Source of the DNA: an uncultured Coriobacteriaceae bacterium
GTDB lineage: Bacteria > Actinomycetota > Coriobacteriia > Coriobacteriales > Atopobiaceae
Length of the DNA: 64,000 bases
Assembly: GCA_902798915.1 (NCBI GenBank)
Contig: CADBYM010000003.1
Coordinates: forward strand, 1-64,000
Direction: 5' to 3'
Part shown: positions 8,329-17,386 of the stretch, in pieces
How positions within the stretch are numbered: position 1 is the first letter of the stretch
Layout: each line of letters starts with the position of its first letter
Notes under the pieces: model-generated
The model's input: the letters and a program-made list of their open reading frames with translations, nothing else
Told to the model about the DNA's origin: nothing
The model's database searches: none
Program-made: the position numbers and the translations under genes

Positions 8329-10041
8329 TTACGCCTTGGTCGTGTTCTTGTATACGCGGTTCAGCGCGACGGGGTGGAACTCGATGCCCTGGACGCTCGG
8401 GTTGATGAGGTTCGCGTTCGCCTTGGTGTAGAGCGGGGCGATGACGGCCTCCTGCATGACGAGGGCCTCGGCGTCATAGAGGGCCGACCAGCGGGCGTCA
8501 TAGTCGGAGACAAGGTCGCCGGTGGTGCAGTCGGCGATGATCTTGTCGTACTCCTTGTTGCTCCAGAAGCCATAGTTGTTGGAGTTGTTGGTGATCCACA
8601 TGCCAAGGTAGGTCATGGGATCGGCGTAGTCGGGCCCCCAGCGCGTGAGCGCGACGTCGTAGTTGTCCTCCTGCATCTTGTCCAAGCGCTCGGCCTTGGT
8701 CATGCCCTGCAGGTTGAGCGTAATGCCACTGAGGTTGCCCTCCACCTGCTCCTTGATGGCCTGTGCGACCTTCTCGACCTCGTCGCCCTCGTTGTTGCCA
8801 TAGATCATGGTGAACTCGAAGGTGTCGGTCTTGAGCTCCTTCTTTGCCTCCTCGAAGAACTTTTGAGCCTTGTCGACGTCGTAGCCGATGTAGTCGGAGA
8901 ACATCGTCTGGTCCGCCGAGAAGTCCTCGCCGGTCGTGGCACTCGCCGCAAACTGGGGCGGAACCGCCGTATAGGTTGCCAGCGAGCCGTCCATGACGTA
9001 GTTGTCCACCAAAGCCTCGCGGTCGATGGCGTTGGAGATGGCCAGGCGCAGGTTCTGGTTGGCAAGCATGCCACCCTGGGCGTTCTTCTTGGTCTGCGAG
9101 AAGGTGAGGTACCACATGTAGCCGGCACCGGTGACGGTGAGCTTGTCCTTGAGGTCCGCGTCCTCCTCGGCGCTCGCGACCTGGTTACCGCTGATCATGA
9201 CGACGTCAAGGGAGTTAGACTTGAAGGCAGTCAGGGCATTGTCGGAGGAGCCGACGACTTGGTAGTTGATGGAGTCGAGCTTGACGACGTCGGCGTTCCA
9301 ATAGTCGGGATTCTTCGTCACGGTGAGGCTGGCCGTACCGGGCGTGTAGTCACCGAGCACGAAGGCGCCGTTGGAGAGGAAGGTGGCGGGGCTGGTGCCA
9401 TAGGTGCCGTCCTCGAGGCTGGTGTAGAACTCCTCGTTGATGGGATAGAAGGTCGGGAAGTACATGAGCGAGTCGAAGTACGGCACGGGAACCTCGAGCT
9501 CGACCACGAGGGTCTTGTCGTCCTTGGCGGTGACGCCGAGCGTGGTCTCGTCCTTCTCGTCGCCCGCGACGATGGCGGCGGCACCCTTGATCTGGCCGAT
9601 GTCGCTCATCATGTAGGCATACTCGCCGGCGTTCTTGCAGATGCGACGCCAGGCAAAGACGAAGTCGTTGGCGGTGACGGGAGTGCCGTTGCTCCACTTG
9701 GCATCACGCAGGGTGAAGGTGTAGGTCTTGCCGTCATCGGAGGCCTCCATGGTCTCGGCAAGCGCTTCGACGGCCTTACCGTCGGCGTCCATCTGCATGA
9801 GGCCGTCGATGCAGTCGGCGATGACCTCAAAGGAGTCGCCATCAGTCGCGAGGTCGGTATCGAGCGACATCACGTTGGTGTAGAGCATGACGCCGATACT
9901 GCCGCCACCAGCTGCACCCTCGCTCGGAGCCACACCACCCGAACCCGAGTCGCCCGAGCCACCACAAGCAGCGAGGAACAGTGCCGCCGTCGAGGCACCA
10001 GTGGCGCCCAAGAAAGAACGGCGGGTGAAGTGCTTTACCAT
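8329..10041 (-). CDS. oppA: Oligopeptide-binding lipoprotein OppA (system 1)
   Basis: 570 residues, an SBP_bac_5 peptide-binding protein. The signal RRSFLGATGA has a twin-arginine look and ends in a lipobox LAAC (Cys26), so the protein is a lipid-anchored receptor on the outer face of the membrane. A Gly/Ser linker follows. The fold segments occur in normal order: GKTYTFTLRDAKWSNGTPVTA near 105, the YFDSL region near 170, NLRLAISNAIDREALV near 330, and DVALTRWGPDYADP near 470. It delivers peptides to OppBCDF encoded directly downstream. GGATGTG lies upstream of the ATG. Confidence 0.94.
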   Translation of the reverse strand: MVKHFTRRSFLGATGASTAALFLAACGGSGDSGSGGVAPSEGAAGGGSIGVMLYTNVMSLDTDLATDGDSFEVIADCIDGLMQMDADGKAVEALAETMEASDDGKTYTFTLRDAKWSNGTPVTANDFVFAWRRICKNAGEYAYMMSDIGQIKGAAAIVAGDEKDETTLGVTAKDDKTLVVELEVPVPYFDSLMYFPTFYPINEEFYTSLEDGTYGTSPATFLSNGAFVLGDYTPGTASLTVTKNPDYWNADVVKLDSINYQVVGSSDNALTAFKSNSLDVVMISGNQVASAEEDADLKDKLTVTGAGYMWYLTFSQTKKNAQGGMLANQNLRLAISNAIDREALVDNYVMDGSLATYTAVPPQFAASATTGEDFSADQTMFSDYIGYDVDKAQKFFEEAKKELKTDTFEFTMIYGNNEGDEVEKVAQAIKEQVEGNLSGITLNLQGMTKAERLDKMQEDNYDVALTRWGPDYADPMTYLGMWITNNSNNYGFWSNKEYDKIIADCTTGDLVSDYDARWSALYDAEALVMQEAVIAPLYTKANANLINPSVQGIEFHPVALNRVYKNTTKA

Positions 10042-10146
10042 TGGGAATCACATCCTTGTCTATAGTGAAAACATACAACGTTCGTGAGTGTAGCCACACA
10101 ATGTTTCCACTCTGTGACGCATGGGGCGTGCACCCCCAAGGGTGGC

Positions 10147-10184
10147 AAAACGGCCCACGAGGGGCAATCCCTCGTGGGCCGTTT
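10147..10184 (-). terminator. Terminator after the permuted binding protein
   Basis: A long perfect stem (AACGGCCCACGAGGG and its complement) with a 5-base loop, followed on the minus strand by TTTTG. It lies 34 bases past the stop at 10218 and separates that gene from oppA. Confidence 0.85.
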
Positions 10185-10217
10185 AGGCAATGCCTCAAAG
10201 CGTTGCGGGAAGAGACG

Positions 10218-12062
10218 TTACGCGGGGAGGATGTCCTCGTTCACGTTCCAACAGACGTAGTAGGTGCCGGCATACGGAGCGACGACGTACTGGTCGGCGT
10301 ACTCCTGCTTGACGCGTGCCATCTCGTTGGTGGGAATCTCGTCAATGAAGTGCCAGTCGCCTGCCTCCCAGTTGGCGAGGTTGGTGTTCGAGTCATCGGA
10401 GAGATACCAGTTGATCTCCTTCATGGTAATGTTGGCGGCATCCCAGTAGTCATCACGCTTGGTGAGGGTGATCACGGAGTTGTGCTTCCAGTTGGTGATG
10501 CTGTATGGACCGTTGCAGATGTAGGTCTTGGGGTCGGTCGCCCAGCCCTCGTCCGAGACGACGTCCTCGCGCACCGGGTAGAACACGGGGAATGCCATGA
10601 GCTCGTCCCAGTAGGCGATGAGATTGGTCGTGGTGACCTCGAGCGTCTTGTCATCAATCGCCTTCACTGCGAGGTCGCCGTCCTCGAAGCCCTTGATGAC
10701 GGAGTACATCTCGCCATAGTCCGCGCCAAGCTCGTCAGAGGCCGCACGCCTCCATGCAAACTCGAAGTCGCCTGCCACCAGCGGCTTGCCGTCGGACCAC
10801 GTGAGACCATCGCGCAGGGTGTACGTGTAGGTGACGGTGCCGTCCTTGTTCTCCTTGCCTTGTACCATCTCCTCAGCGCAGCCAGGCACGATCTTGTAGG
10901 ACCCGTCACTCTGGAGCTCCCAGCGGGCGAGGCCTTCGAAGGTATGTACGAGCGTCGTGGCGCCGTCGACGGCGGAGTTGAGGGCGGGGTCAATCGTGTC
11001 GGGCTCGGAGCCATAGGTAACGTTGATTGAGTCGCCCTTGCCGCCCACGGTGCACTTCTCGAAGTGCGCGAAGCCCAGCGGGGTGACGTAGAAGCCTTCG
11101 ACGTCCTTATTGAGCATGTAGGGGTTGGTGTAGTAGTACAGCGGGGTCAGCGCACCGGTATTCATGATCATGTCCTCGGCACGGTGCATGAGCTGGAAGC
11201 GCTTCTCCTGATCGGACTCCGTATTGATGGTTTCGATGAGGACGTCGTAGGTGTCGGCCCAGGTGCCGCCCTCGACGGTCACGTCGTACCCGAGGTCGGT
11301 AAGGTCGAGGTTGTAGGCCGCAATACCCTCATGGTTGCCCTTGCCGAACTGCGCGTCGTTATTGCCCGAACCGGAAGTCCACATGTCGAGCATGCAGATC
11401 GGATCGGTGTAGTCCATAATCCAACCGTTACGCGCGATGGAGAAGTCTCCCGCCTTGCGGGTATTGAGGAATGTGGCCCACTCCTGGTTCTCCATGGTCA
11501 TCTGGATGCCCACGGCCGAGAGCGCGGACTGCAGGTACTCTCCGATGGCCTTGTGCGCCTCGTTCGTGTTGTACAGATACGTCATGGAGGGGAAGTTCGT
11601 GAACTGACCCGCGGACTCATCGAAGTCGTAGTACTTCTTGAGCACGGCGACGGCCTCCTCGAAGTTGGCGGTCAGCGCCTCCTGCGTTGGATCGTAGTAG
11701 CCCTTACCCTCGCCGGCACCCGAGTTGTAGGCGAAGTCTGAGCCATCGGGCTCCTGCACGCCTTGGCACACGAAGGTGTTGGCGGGAATCTGGTCCGCCT
11801 GAGCGATGTCGTTGCAGATATAAGTGCGGTCGAAGAGCAGACCGATGGCGCGACGAATCTCCGCACGTGCCTGCTCGCGCTCGCCATCAGAGAGGCTCGT
11901 GACGTCAACCTTATCGACTGCAGCAGCTTCGGTGGAATCGCCCCCGGCGCTTCCCTCGGACGAGCTGCTCGAGCCCGCGCCGCTACCGCACGCGCTGAGG
12001 CCGCCCACGACGACGATGCCGCCCACGCCCTGCAGGAAGCTCCTACGATTCAAGTCAAGCAT
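10218..12062 (-). CDS. Peptide-binding lipoprotein with swapped halves (circularly permuted SBP_bac_5)
   Basis: 614 residues. The signal RRSFLQGVGG and lipobox LSAC (Cys25) mark a lipoprotein, followed by a Ser/Gly linker to about 60. Residues about 62-340 match the C-terminal half of OppA: ARAEIRRAIGLLFDR aligns with the DVRVRTALKLGMDR region of E. coli OppA, then LYNTNEAHKAIGEYLQSAL, NQEWATFLNTRKAGDF, and TPLYYYTNPYML. Residues about 344-614 match the N-terminal half: VTYGSEPDTIDP, then YTYTLRDGLTWSDGKPLVAGD, AVKAIDDKTLEV, YICNGPYSITNWKHNS, and a terminal YAGTYYVCWNVN that in ordinary OppA directly precedes the ARAEIRRAIG segment. The order is therefore rotated. GGGGG precedes the ATG; terminator downstream at 10147. 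Ligand unknown. It lies between two Opp operons and could serve either. Confidence 0.88.
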   Translation of the reverse strand: MLDLNRRSFLQGVGGIVVVGGLSACGSGAGSSSSSEGSAGGDSTEAAAVDKVDVTSLSDGEREQARAEIRRAIGLLFDRTYICNDIAQADQIPANTFVCQGVQEPDGSDFAYNSGAGEGKGYYDPTQEALTANFEEAVAVLKKYYDFDESAGQFTNFPSMTYLYNTNEAHKAIGEYLQSALSAVGIQMTMENQEWATFLNTRKAGDFSIARNGWIMDYTDPICMLDMWTSGSGNNDAQFGKGNHEGIAAYNLDLTDLGYDVTVEGGTWADTYDVLIETINTESDQEKRFQLMHRAEDMIMNTGALTPLYYYTNPYMLNKDVEGFYVTPLGFAHFEKCTVGGKGDSINVTYGSEPDTIDPALNSAVDGATTLVHTFEGLARWELQSDGSYKIVPGCAEEMVQGKENKDGTVTYTYTLRDGLTWSDGKPLVAGDFEFAWRRAASDELGADYGEMYSVIKGFEDGDLAVKAIDDKTLEVTTTNLIAYWDELMAFPVFYPVREDVVSDEGWATDPKTYICNGPYSITNWKHNSVITLTKRDDYWDAANITMKEINWYLSDDSNTNLANWEAGDWHFIDEIPTNEMARVKQEYADQYVVAPYAGTYYVCWNVNEDILPA

Positions 12063-12242
12063 GGTTTTGTCCCCCTTTTGTGAACAAACGTACAATACGC
12101 AACGATGGCAATGGTAGCACGAATGCAGGTACATTGGTGCGTGCGCAGCGTCAGCGCACATTCTTTGCGGCGATGCTTGATTTTTGTTTCCGAAGTGTTA
12201 CAGTGCCTGTTGCACGTGCTAGCAAGCAGAAGGAGCATAAGG

Positions 12243-12383
12243 ATGGCGATTGTAGCATTTATGGGAAGCGTGCTGGTCACAGGCATCATAGGTGCCTGCA
12301 TACCAGGCACGACGACCACCTCGCAGGTGGGAAAAGCGGACTACCACTACGTTCCCTACGCGGGCGACGTCTTTGGTGCATAA
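12243..12383 (+). CDS. Small putative lipoprotein, 46 residues
   Basis: A short frame on the opposite strand to its neighbours, preceded by AGAAGGAG eight bases before the ATG, an excellent ribosome site. The peptide has a hydrophobic stretch MAIVAFMGSVLVTGIIGAC that ends in a lipobox-like IGAC (Cys19), then a polar tail with TTTTSQ and a Tyr-rich segment YHYVPYAGDVF. It is divergent from the permuted binding protein. No family was recognised, and its function is unknown. The ribosome site and lipobox make it more than a chance frame, but homologues would be needed to be sure. Confidence 0.55.
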   Translation: MAIVAFMGSVLVTGIIGACIPGTTTTSQVGKADYHYVPYAGDVFGA

Positions 12384-12406
12384 CCGACGACTTTAGGCGC
12401 TTGAGA

Positions 12407-12447
12407 GAGGCGCGCCGTCGCTCCCGAGGGATGCGGCGGCGCGCCTC
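12407..12447. terminator. Hairpin between oppF (system 2) and the small lipoprotein gene
   Basis: An 11-bp stem GAGGCGCGCCG with its complement around a 19-base loop lies between two converging genes. There is no T-run on either strand, so it is a candidate factor-assisted or weak bidirectional terminator. Confidence 0.4.
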
Positions 12448-12471
12448 ACTTGCTCTGCAAAGCCTGCCTGC

Positions 12472-13530
12472 CTACGAGTTGACCTCGGCAGTACGATGGC
12501 AGGCTACGAAGTGCCCCTTCTCGACTTCCTTGAACTCCGGCATCGTGGCAGCACACGCCTCGGTCGCGTACTGGCAACGCGTACGGAAGGGACAACCCGA
12601 AGGCGCGTTGAGCGGGCTGGGGATGTCTCCCTGCAGGGGAATGCGCTTGTTGGCGCGCGCGATCTTTGGGTCAGGGATGGGCACTGCCGACAGCAGCGAC
12701 TTGCTGTACGGATGCAACGGACGGTCGTAGATCTCGGCTGCGTCGGCAAGCTCCACCATCTTGCCCAAGTACATGACGGCAATGCGATCGGAAATGTGGC
12801 GTACCACGAGCAGGTCATGCGCGATGAAGAGGTACGTGAGGCCCATCTCTTCCTGCAGCTCATCAAACATGTTGATCACCTGCGCTTGGATGGAGACGTC
12901 CAGTGCCGAGACCGGCTCGTCACAGACGATGAATTCGGGGTTCACCGCAAGGCTGCGCGCGATGCCGATGCGCTGGCGCTGGCCACCGCTGAACTCATGC
13001 GCATAGCGTGATGCATGCTCGGAGTTGAGGCCCACGCGGTTCATGAGCTCGAGCACACGCTCCTCCCGCTCCTTTGCGCTCGCGCACAGTTTGTGCACGT
13101 CAAGCGGCTCGGCAATGATATCCGATACGGTCATGCGCGGGTTGAGCGATGAGTATGGGTCCTGAAACACCATCGTGGTCTTCGTGCGGTACTCATTCAA
13201 GGAGAGCGTGTTGCCCGTGAGCGAACCGCCGTCAGCGGGCGTGGCGAACTTATCTATGTCCACCTTCTCCTTGGGTCCCACCACGGCCTTGCCGTCGTAG
13301 ACGACCACGCCATCCGTGGGCTCGTACAGGTGCAGGATGGTACGGCCAACTGTGGTCTTGCCGCAACCCGACTCTCCCACCAAGCCCAGAGTCTCGCCAC
13401 GCCTGATGGCAAAGCTCACGTCATCGACCGCCTTGAGTGGGGTCGTCTTGAAGAAGCCCGTATTTATGGGGAAGTATTCCTTGAGGTGACGCACCTCCAC
13501 CAACGGGGCGTCGTTTCCCTGTGCTGCCAT
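12472..13530 (-). CDS. oppF: Oligopeptide ABC transporter ATP-binding protein OppF (system 2)
   Basis: 352 residues. Walker [10 protein letters not shown] is near 54-62. About 45 residues of insertion (the [17 protein letters not shown] region) lie before the Q-loop [11 protein letters not shown], longer than in system 1. The signature FSGGQRQR, Walker B FIVCDEP and switch AHD follow. The C-terminal extension keeps GCPFRTRC and a further Cys pair, the oligo_HPY cysteine motif that in DppD-type proteins holds an iron-sulfur cluster. The ATG overlaps the oppD stop by one base (TGATG). A GTG one codon upstream is an alternative start. Confidence 0.94.
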   Translation of the reverse strand: MAAQGNDAPLVEVRHLKEYFPINTGFFKTTPLKAVDDVSFAIRRGETLGLVGESGCGKTTVGRTILHLYEPTDGVVVYDGKAVVGPKEKVDIDKFATPADGGSLTGNTLSLNEYRTKTTMVFQDPYSSLNPRMTVSDIIAEPLDVHKLCASAKEREERVLELMNRVGLNSEHASRYAHEFSGGQRQRIGIARSLAVNPEFIVCDEPVSALDVSIQAQVINMFDELQEEMGLTYLFIAHDLLVVRHISDRIAVMYLGKMVELADAAEIYDRPLHPYSKSLLSAVPIPDPKIARANKRIPLQGDIPSPLNAPSGCPFRTRCQYATEACAATMPEFKEVEKGHFVACHRTAEVNS

Positions 13531-14831
13531 CACCGTTTACCGCCCTTCCTTGGCTTCTTGTTACGCATCGCAGAATTACGTTTGCCCGAGATGCGATTGC
13601 CCTTCTCTCGCGACTGCATCAGTGCCCCGTCTCCCACGATGTCGCCATCCGGGAGAACATCGGCGCCGGCTTCCCGCACCTCCATGGCAGCCTGCTGCCG
13701 CGCGTCCTGCAGCTCCTCTTCGACTCGAGCCGCATGCACCTCCGCAGAGAGCACCGATGCGCCAAGTCCGCCAACCTCAAGCGCCTTGGCAATATCCGCC
13801 GCGTCATCGAGATCCATGCCGACCTTCTGCGCCTTCCGCATCGCGCTAGCCCCTAGGTCGCGTGCGTTGCGCTCCACGTTGATCCAGCACGACGCCTTGT
13901 GCGTGCTGCTCAACTCCATGTTCTCTGCCGCCTGCCTGATGCAGATCTTCATGGCCGCGTCGCAACGTGGTGCGAACGGACAGCCCTTGGGAAGGTTGAG
14001 CAGGTCGATGGGCGTGCCCGTGATGGGCTGCAGCTTCTGCCCCACGGTGCCCGTGGTCGGGATGGAGCGCAGCAGGCCCTTCGTGTACTCGTGACGGGGA
14101 TCGTAGAAGATCTCGTCTGCCGTGCCGCGCTCGCAATAGGAGCCTGCGTACATGACGACGATCTCGTCGCACATCTGCGCCACGACGCCCAAGTCGTGCG
14201 TGATCATGATGATGGCCATTCCCAAATCGCGCTGGAGCTGCTGCATGAGCTCAAGTATCTGGGCCTGGATGGTGACGTCAAGGGCGGTCGTAGGCTCGTC
14301 CGCGATGAGGATGTCGGGCTCGCACGCCAAGGCCATGGCGATCATGACGCGCTGGCGCATACCGCCCGAGAACTCATGCGGGTACTGCTTCATGCGCTTC
14401 TCTGGCTCGTTGACGTTGACGAGCTTGAGCATCTCGACGGCACGGTCCCACGCCTGCTCTTTGTTGCGATCCGTATGCAGGAGGATGGCTTCCATCAGCT
14501 GGTGGCCGATGGTGTAGGTTGGATTGAGCGACGTCATCGGGTCCTGGAAGATGATGGAGATCTTGTTGCCGCGGATGTCGCGCATGACGCGCTCCCCCGC
14601 GCCGACAAGCTCCTGGCCGTCGAACTTAATGGAACCCGAGACGATCTTTCCCGCAGGGGCCAATATCTGCATGATGGAGTATACCGTCACCGACTTGCCC
14701 GAGCCGGACTCGCCGACAATGCCGAGTACCTTGCCGCGATCGAGGTCGAAGGAGACGCCGTTGACGGCCTTGACCTCACCAGCGTCGGTAAAGAACGAGG
14801 TGTGCAAGTCACGTACTTCCAAAAGTGCCAT
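13530..14831 (-). CDS. oppD: Oligopeptide ABC transporter ATP-binding protein OppD with long C-terminal tail (system 2)
   Basis: 433 residues, about 90 more than usual. The ATPase part (1-335) has Walker A GESGSGKS, signature FSGGMRQR, Walker [13 protein letters not shown], and the GCPFAPRC cysteine motif of the oligo_HPY region. The extra tail (about 345-433) starts with an Ala/Glu-rich, probably helical stretch (EELQDARQQAAMEV) and ends in a strongly basic segment (RNKKPRKGGKR). The tail resembles nothing I recognise and may contact RNA, lipid or the partner ATPase. The start at 14831 is the ATG aligned to the family. It follows oppC by 13 bases. Confidence 0.92.
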   Translation of the reverse strand: MALLEVRDLHTSFFTDAGEVKAVNGVSFDLDRGKVLGIVGESGSGKSVTVYSIMQILAPAGKIVSGSIKFDGQELVGAGERVMRDIRGNKISIIFQDPMTSLNPTYTIGHQLMEAILLHTDRNKEQAWDRAVEMLKLVNVNEPEKRMKQYPHEFSGGMRQRVMIAMALACEPDILIADEPTTALDVTIQAQILELMQQLQRDLGMAIIMITHDLGVVAQMCDEIVVMYAGSYCERGTADEIFYDPRHEYTKGLLRSIPTTGTVGQKLQPITGTPIDLLNLPKGCPFAPRCDAAMKICIRQAAENMELSSTHKASCWINVERNARDLGASAMRKAQKVGMDLDDAADIAKALEVGGLGASVLSAEVHAARVEEELQDARQQAAMEVREAGADVLPDGDIVGDGALMQSREKGNRISGKRNSAMRNKKPRKGGKR

Positions 14832-14844
14832 AGGTGCCTCCCTC

Positions 14845-15903
14845 CTACTGATTGAGCTTGGGGTCGAACGCGTCGCGCAGACCATCGCCAAAGAGGTTGA
14901 GGCCAAGCACGATGAGCGAGATGACAAGGGCGGGAATCACGAGTCGGTACGGATAGCTCGTGATGCCGTTCAGCGCCTCAGAGGCAAGGCTGCCGAGCGA
15001 TGGCATCGGTGCGTTGACGCCCAGACCCAAGAAGCTGAGGAACGACTCCGTAAAGATGGCTGAGGGAATCTGAAGTGCCGTGGAGATGATGATGACCGAA
15101 ATGCAGTTGGGAATGAGGTGCTTCTTGATGATCCATCCCGCTTTTGCACCGGCCGCCTCGGCCGCGAGCACGTACTCCTGCTCGCGCAGGGAGAGGATCT
15201 GACCTCGGATGAGACGCGCCATGGAGCACCAGTACAGGAGGGCAAAGATGATGAAGAGCGAGATGATGTTTGAGCCTATGGCCTGAAGGACGGTGCCTTC
15301 AAGCGCGCTGCCGAGCGTCTCGCGCATGACACTTGCAAGGAGGATGACCATGAGCATGTCGGGCAGGGAGTAGATGACATCGACGATGCGCATGATAACC
15401 ATGTCCACGCGACCGCCCATGAAGCCCGCGACCGAACCGAGTGTCATGCCGACCACAAGCACGATGATGGAGGCAAAGAAGCCTACCGCGAGTGAGATGC
15501 GCGTACCATACACGATGCGAATGAAGTAATCTCGTCCGTGATCGTCGGTACCAAAGATGTGCGGGAAGACCGTCTCGCCCTTCGACATGGCTGCCTGCTC
15601 CGTAGTGGAATACTCCATGGGGGCGAGGTTGTTGAACGAAGGATCCACGGGATGGCCGGGCTGTACGCCGAGCTGCGTCTGGTAGTCATACGGCCAGAGC
15701 ATGGGAATGACGATCGACGAAAGTGTGATCAGGATGATGACGATCATGCTCACGAAGGCTACCTTGTTCTTGAACAGGCGCCTGCATCCGTCCTTGAAGA
15801 ACGTGGACGACGGACGCATCTGCACCATGTAGGCCTTCTCCTCCTCGCTTGCGGGGAGGAAGTCATCTACGTTGATCTGCATGCTGATGGGGTTCTTATC
15901 CAT
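14845..15903 (-). CDS. oppC: Oligopeptide ABC transporter permease OppC (system 2)
   Basis: 352 residues. A cytoplasmic N-terminus of about 55 residues precedes the first helix (VAFVSMIVIILITLSSIVIPML), followed by the external loop with GTDDHGRD and five more helices; the EAA loop is EYVLAAEAAGAKAGWI. The ATG at 15903 has GGAGGTGA eight bases upstream. A GTG three codons earlier is inside the ribosome site and was rejected. It forms the membrane pore with OppB encoded 12 bases upstream. Confidence 0.95.
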   Translation of the reverse strand: MDKNPISMQINVDDFLPASEEEKAYMVQMRPSSTFFKDGCRRLFKNKVAFVSMIVIILITLSSIVIPMLWPYDYQTQLGVQPGHPVDPSFNNLAPMEYSTTEQAAMSKGETVFPHIFGTDDHGRDYFIRIVYGTRISLAVGFFASIIVLVVGMTLGSVAGFMGGRVDMVIMRIVDVIYSLPDMLMVILLASVMRETLGSALEGTVLQAIGSNIISLFIIFALLYWCSMARLIRGQILSLREQEYVLAAEAAGAKAGWIIKKHLIPNCISVIIISTALQIPSAIFTESFLSFLGLGVNAPMPSLGSLASEALNGITSYPYRLVIPALVISLIVLGLNLFGDGLRDAFDPKLNQ

Positions 15904-15915
15904 GACCTTCACCTC

Positions 15916-16842
15916 CTATTCCAGCGTAATGCGCGGGTCGACGACCTTGTACAGGATGTCGGACACCAAGTTCATGATAACAATGAGGGTTGCCAGCACG
16001 ATGGTGGTGCCCATGATGAGCGTGTAGTCACGTCCCGTGATGGAGTTGACGAAGTAGCGCCCGATGCCCGGCACGGCAAAGATCTGCTCCACGACGAGCG
16101 AGCCCGTGACGATGTAGGCGAGCTCGGGGCCAAAGTAGGTGATGACCGGGATGAGGGAGTTCTTGAGCGCGTGATGCACGATGACGTTGCGCTCCGATAC
16201 GCCCTTCGCCTTTGCCGTACGGATGTAGTCCTGGCCGAGAACGTCAAGCATCGACGAGCGCGTAAGGCGTGTGATGTAGCTCATCGGATACAACGCCAAG
16301 GTAATGACGGGTAGAATCAGGCCGCCCTTCGCCGCGCCGTTGGCTGGCAACAGGTTGAGCGTCGTGCAGAACAGAATGAGGAGCAGCGAGCCCATGATGA
16401 AGCTCGGCATCGAGACGAACGCCGTCGTCATCACCATGATTATACGGTCAAAGATGGTGTTTCGCTTGAGGGCCGCAATCGCCCCGAAGATTATGCCGAA
16501 GACGGTGGCGATGAGAAGCGCGATGATGCCGATCTTCGCGCTGGTCTTCATGCCATCGACGATGATGTCCGTCACCATGCGGCCACGCTGCTTGATGGAC
16601 GGGCCGAAGTTGCCCTGAATAGCATCGCCAAGATAGGTGGTGTACTGCTCAAAGAGCGGCTTGTCGAGCCCATACTTGGCATTGAGCGCAGCCTGAGCCT
16701 CTGCGGAGATGGCCTTCTCACGCGTGAAGGGACCTCCGGGCACCGCATGCATCACGAAGAACGTGATGGTAATGACGGCCCACAACGTAAAGACCGCCAT
16801 CACGATGCGCTTGAGGATGTACGAGATAGTCTTTGAATCCAT
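15916..16842 (-). CDS. oppB: Oligopeptide ABC transporter permease OppB (system 2)
   Basis: 308 residues and six membrane helices. The first helix begins YILKRIVMAVFTLWAVITITFF; the loop VPGGPF and the EAA loop DYIRTAKAKGVSE are typical. It is the first gene of the operon oppB-oppC-oppD-oppF, which runs to 12472 and contains no binding-protein gene before oppF. The ATG at 16842 follows AAAGGTGG at six bases; a GTG two codons upstream is an alternative. Its promoter should lie in 16843-16937. Confidence 0.94.
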   Translation of the reverse strand: MDSKTISYILKRIVMAVFTLWAVITITFFVMHAVPGGPFTREKAISAEAQAALNAKYGLDKPLFEQYTTYLGDAIQGNFGPSIKQRGRMVTDIIVDGMKTSAKIGIIALLIATVFGIIFGAIAALKRNTIFDRIIMVMTTAFVSMPSFIMGSLLLILFCTTLNLLPANGAAKGGLILPVITLALYPMSYITRLTRSSMLDVLGQDYIRTAKAKGVSERNVIVHHALKNSLIPVITYFGPELAYIVTGSLVVEQIFAVPGIGRYFVNSITGRDYTLIMGTTIVLATLIVIMNLVSDILYKVVDPRITLE

Positions 16843-16937
16843 AGACACCCACCTTTTACGTCAGAAAATGCAATAGATTTAATTATAGGGCTGCAAACAC
16901 ACGTGCCGATGCACGCAAGTTTCGATACTGTAAAAAA

Positions 16938-16965
16938 CTCCCCCAACCGATAGCGATTGGGGGAG
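16938..16965 (-). terminator. Terminator of secG
   Basis: Stem CTCCCCCAA/TTGGGGGAG with a 10-base interior, followed on the minus strand by six Ts. It lies 29 bases past the secG stop. Confidence 0.9.
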
Positions 16966-16994
16966 TAGACTACACCGATACTCGTTATGAGGGA

Positions 16995-17252
16995 TTACAT
17001 GCCGGCGATGGTGCCTACCGGGAAGGTCAGCGCCATCACGCAGATGCAGATTGCAAAGATGGCAGCAAAGATGACGGTAAGGCGATCGAGGTTCTTCTCC
17101 CAAATGCCCGACCCCGCAGTAGCGTTGTACATGGAGGCGGCAATCATGTCGGACACGCCGGTACCCTTGCCAGAGTGCATGAGGATGAGGATGATGGTGA
17201 AGAAAGCCGAGATTGCCATGACGATGAGCAAGGCGATGTTCATAGGACTCAC
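16995..17252 (-). CDS. secG: Preprotein translocase subunit SecG
   Basis: 85 residues with two membrane helices (ALLIVMAISAFFTIILILM and LTVIFAAIFAICICVMALTF) joined by the polar SecG loop HSGKGTGVSDMI. SecG sits beside SecYE and assists protein export. The GTG at 17252 is preceded by AAGGAG at eight bases and is preferred to the ATG three codons later, which has no site. It stands alone with its own strong terminator. Confidence 0.9.
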   Translation of the reverse strand: MSPMNIALLIVMAISAFFTIILILMHSGKGTGVSDMIAASMYNATAGSGIWEKNLDRLTVIFAAIFAICICVMALTFPVGTIAGM

Positions 17253-17386
17253 GATGCGAACTCCTTGGTTTGACAACAAAAACAAGCAAGGAAGTATGCT
17301 AGCACAAATAATCCATGATTGGCAAGTAAAATGTTACAGCAATCCAAGAGGGACTATTCGCCATTCGCCGTAGGCTTGGGCACTCG

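Noticed and set aside
8374-10065. 563-codon frame on the plus strand
   Set aside because: Antisense of oppA, with Val/Gly/Asp-rich composition typical of a shadow frame.
12080-12730. 216-codon plus-strand gene
   Set aside because: The frame runs antisense into oppF and lacks a ribosome site; the smaller frame at 12243 in another phase has one.
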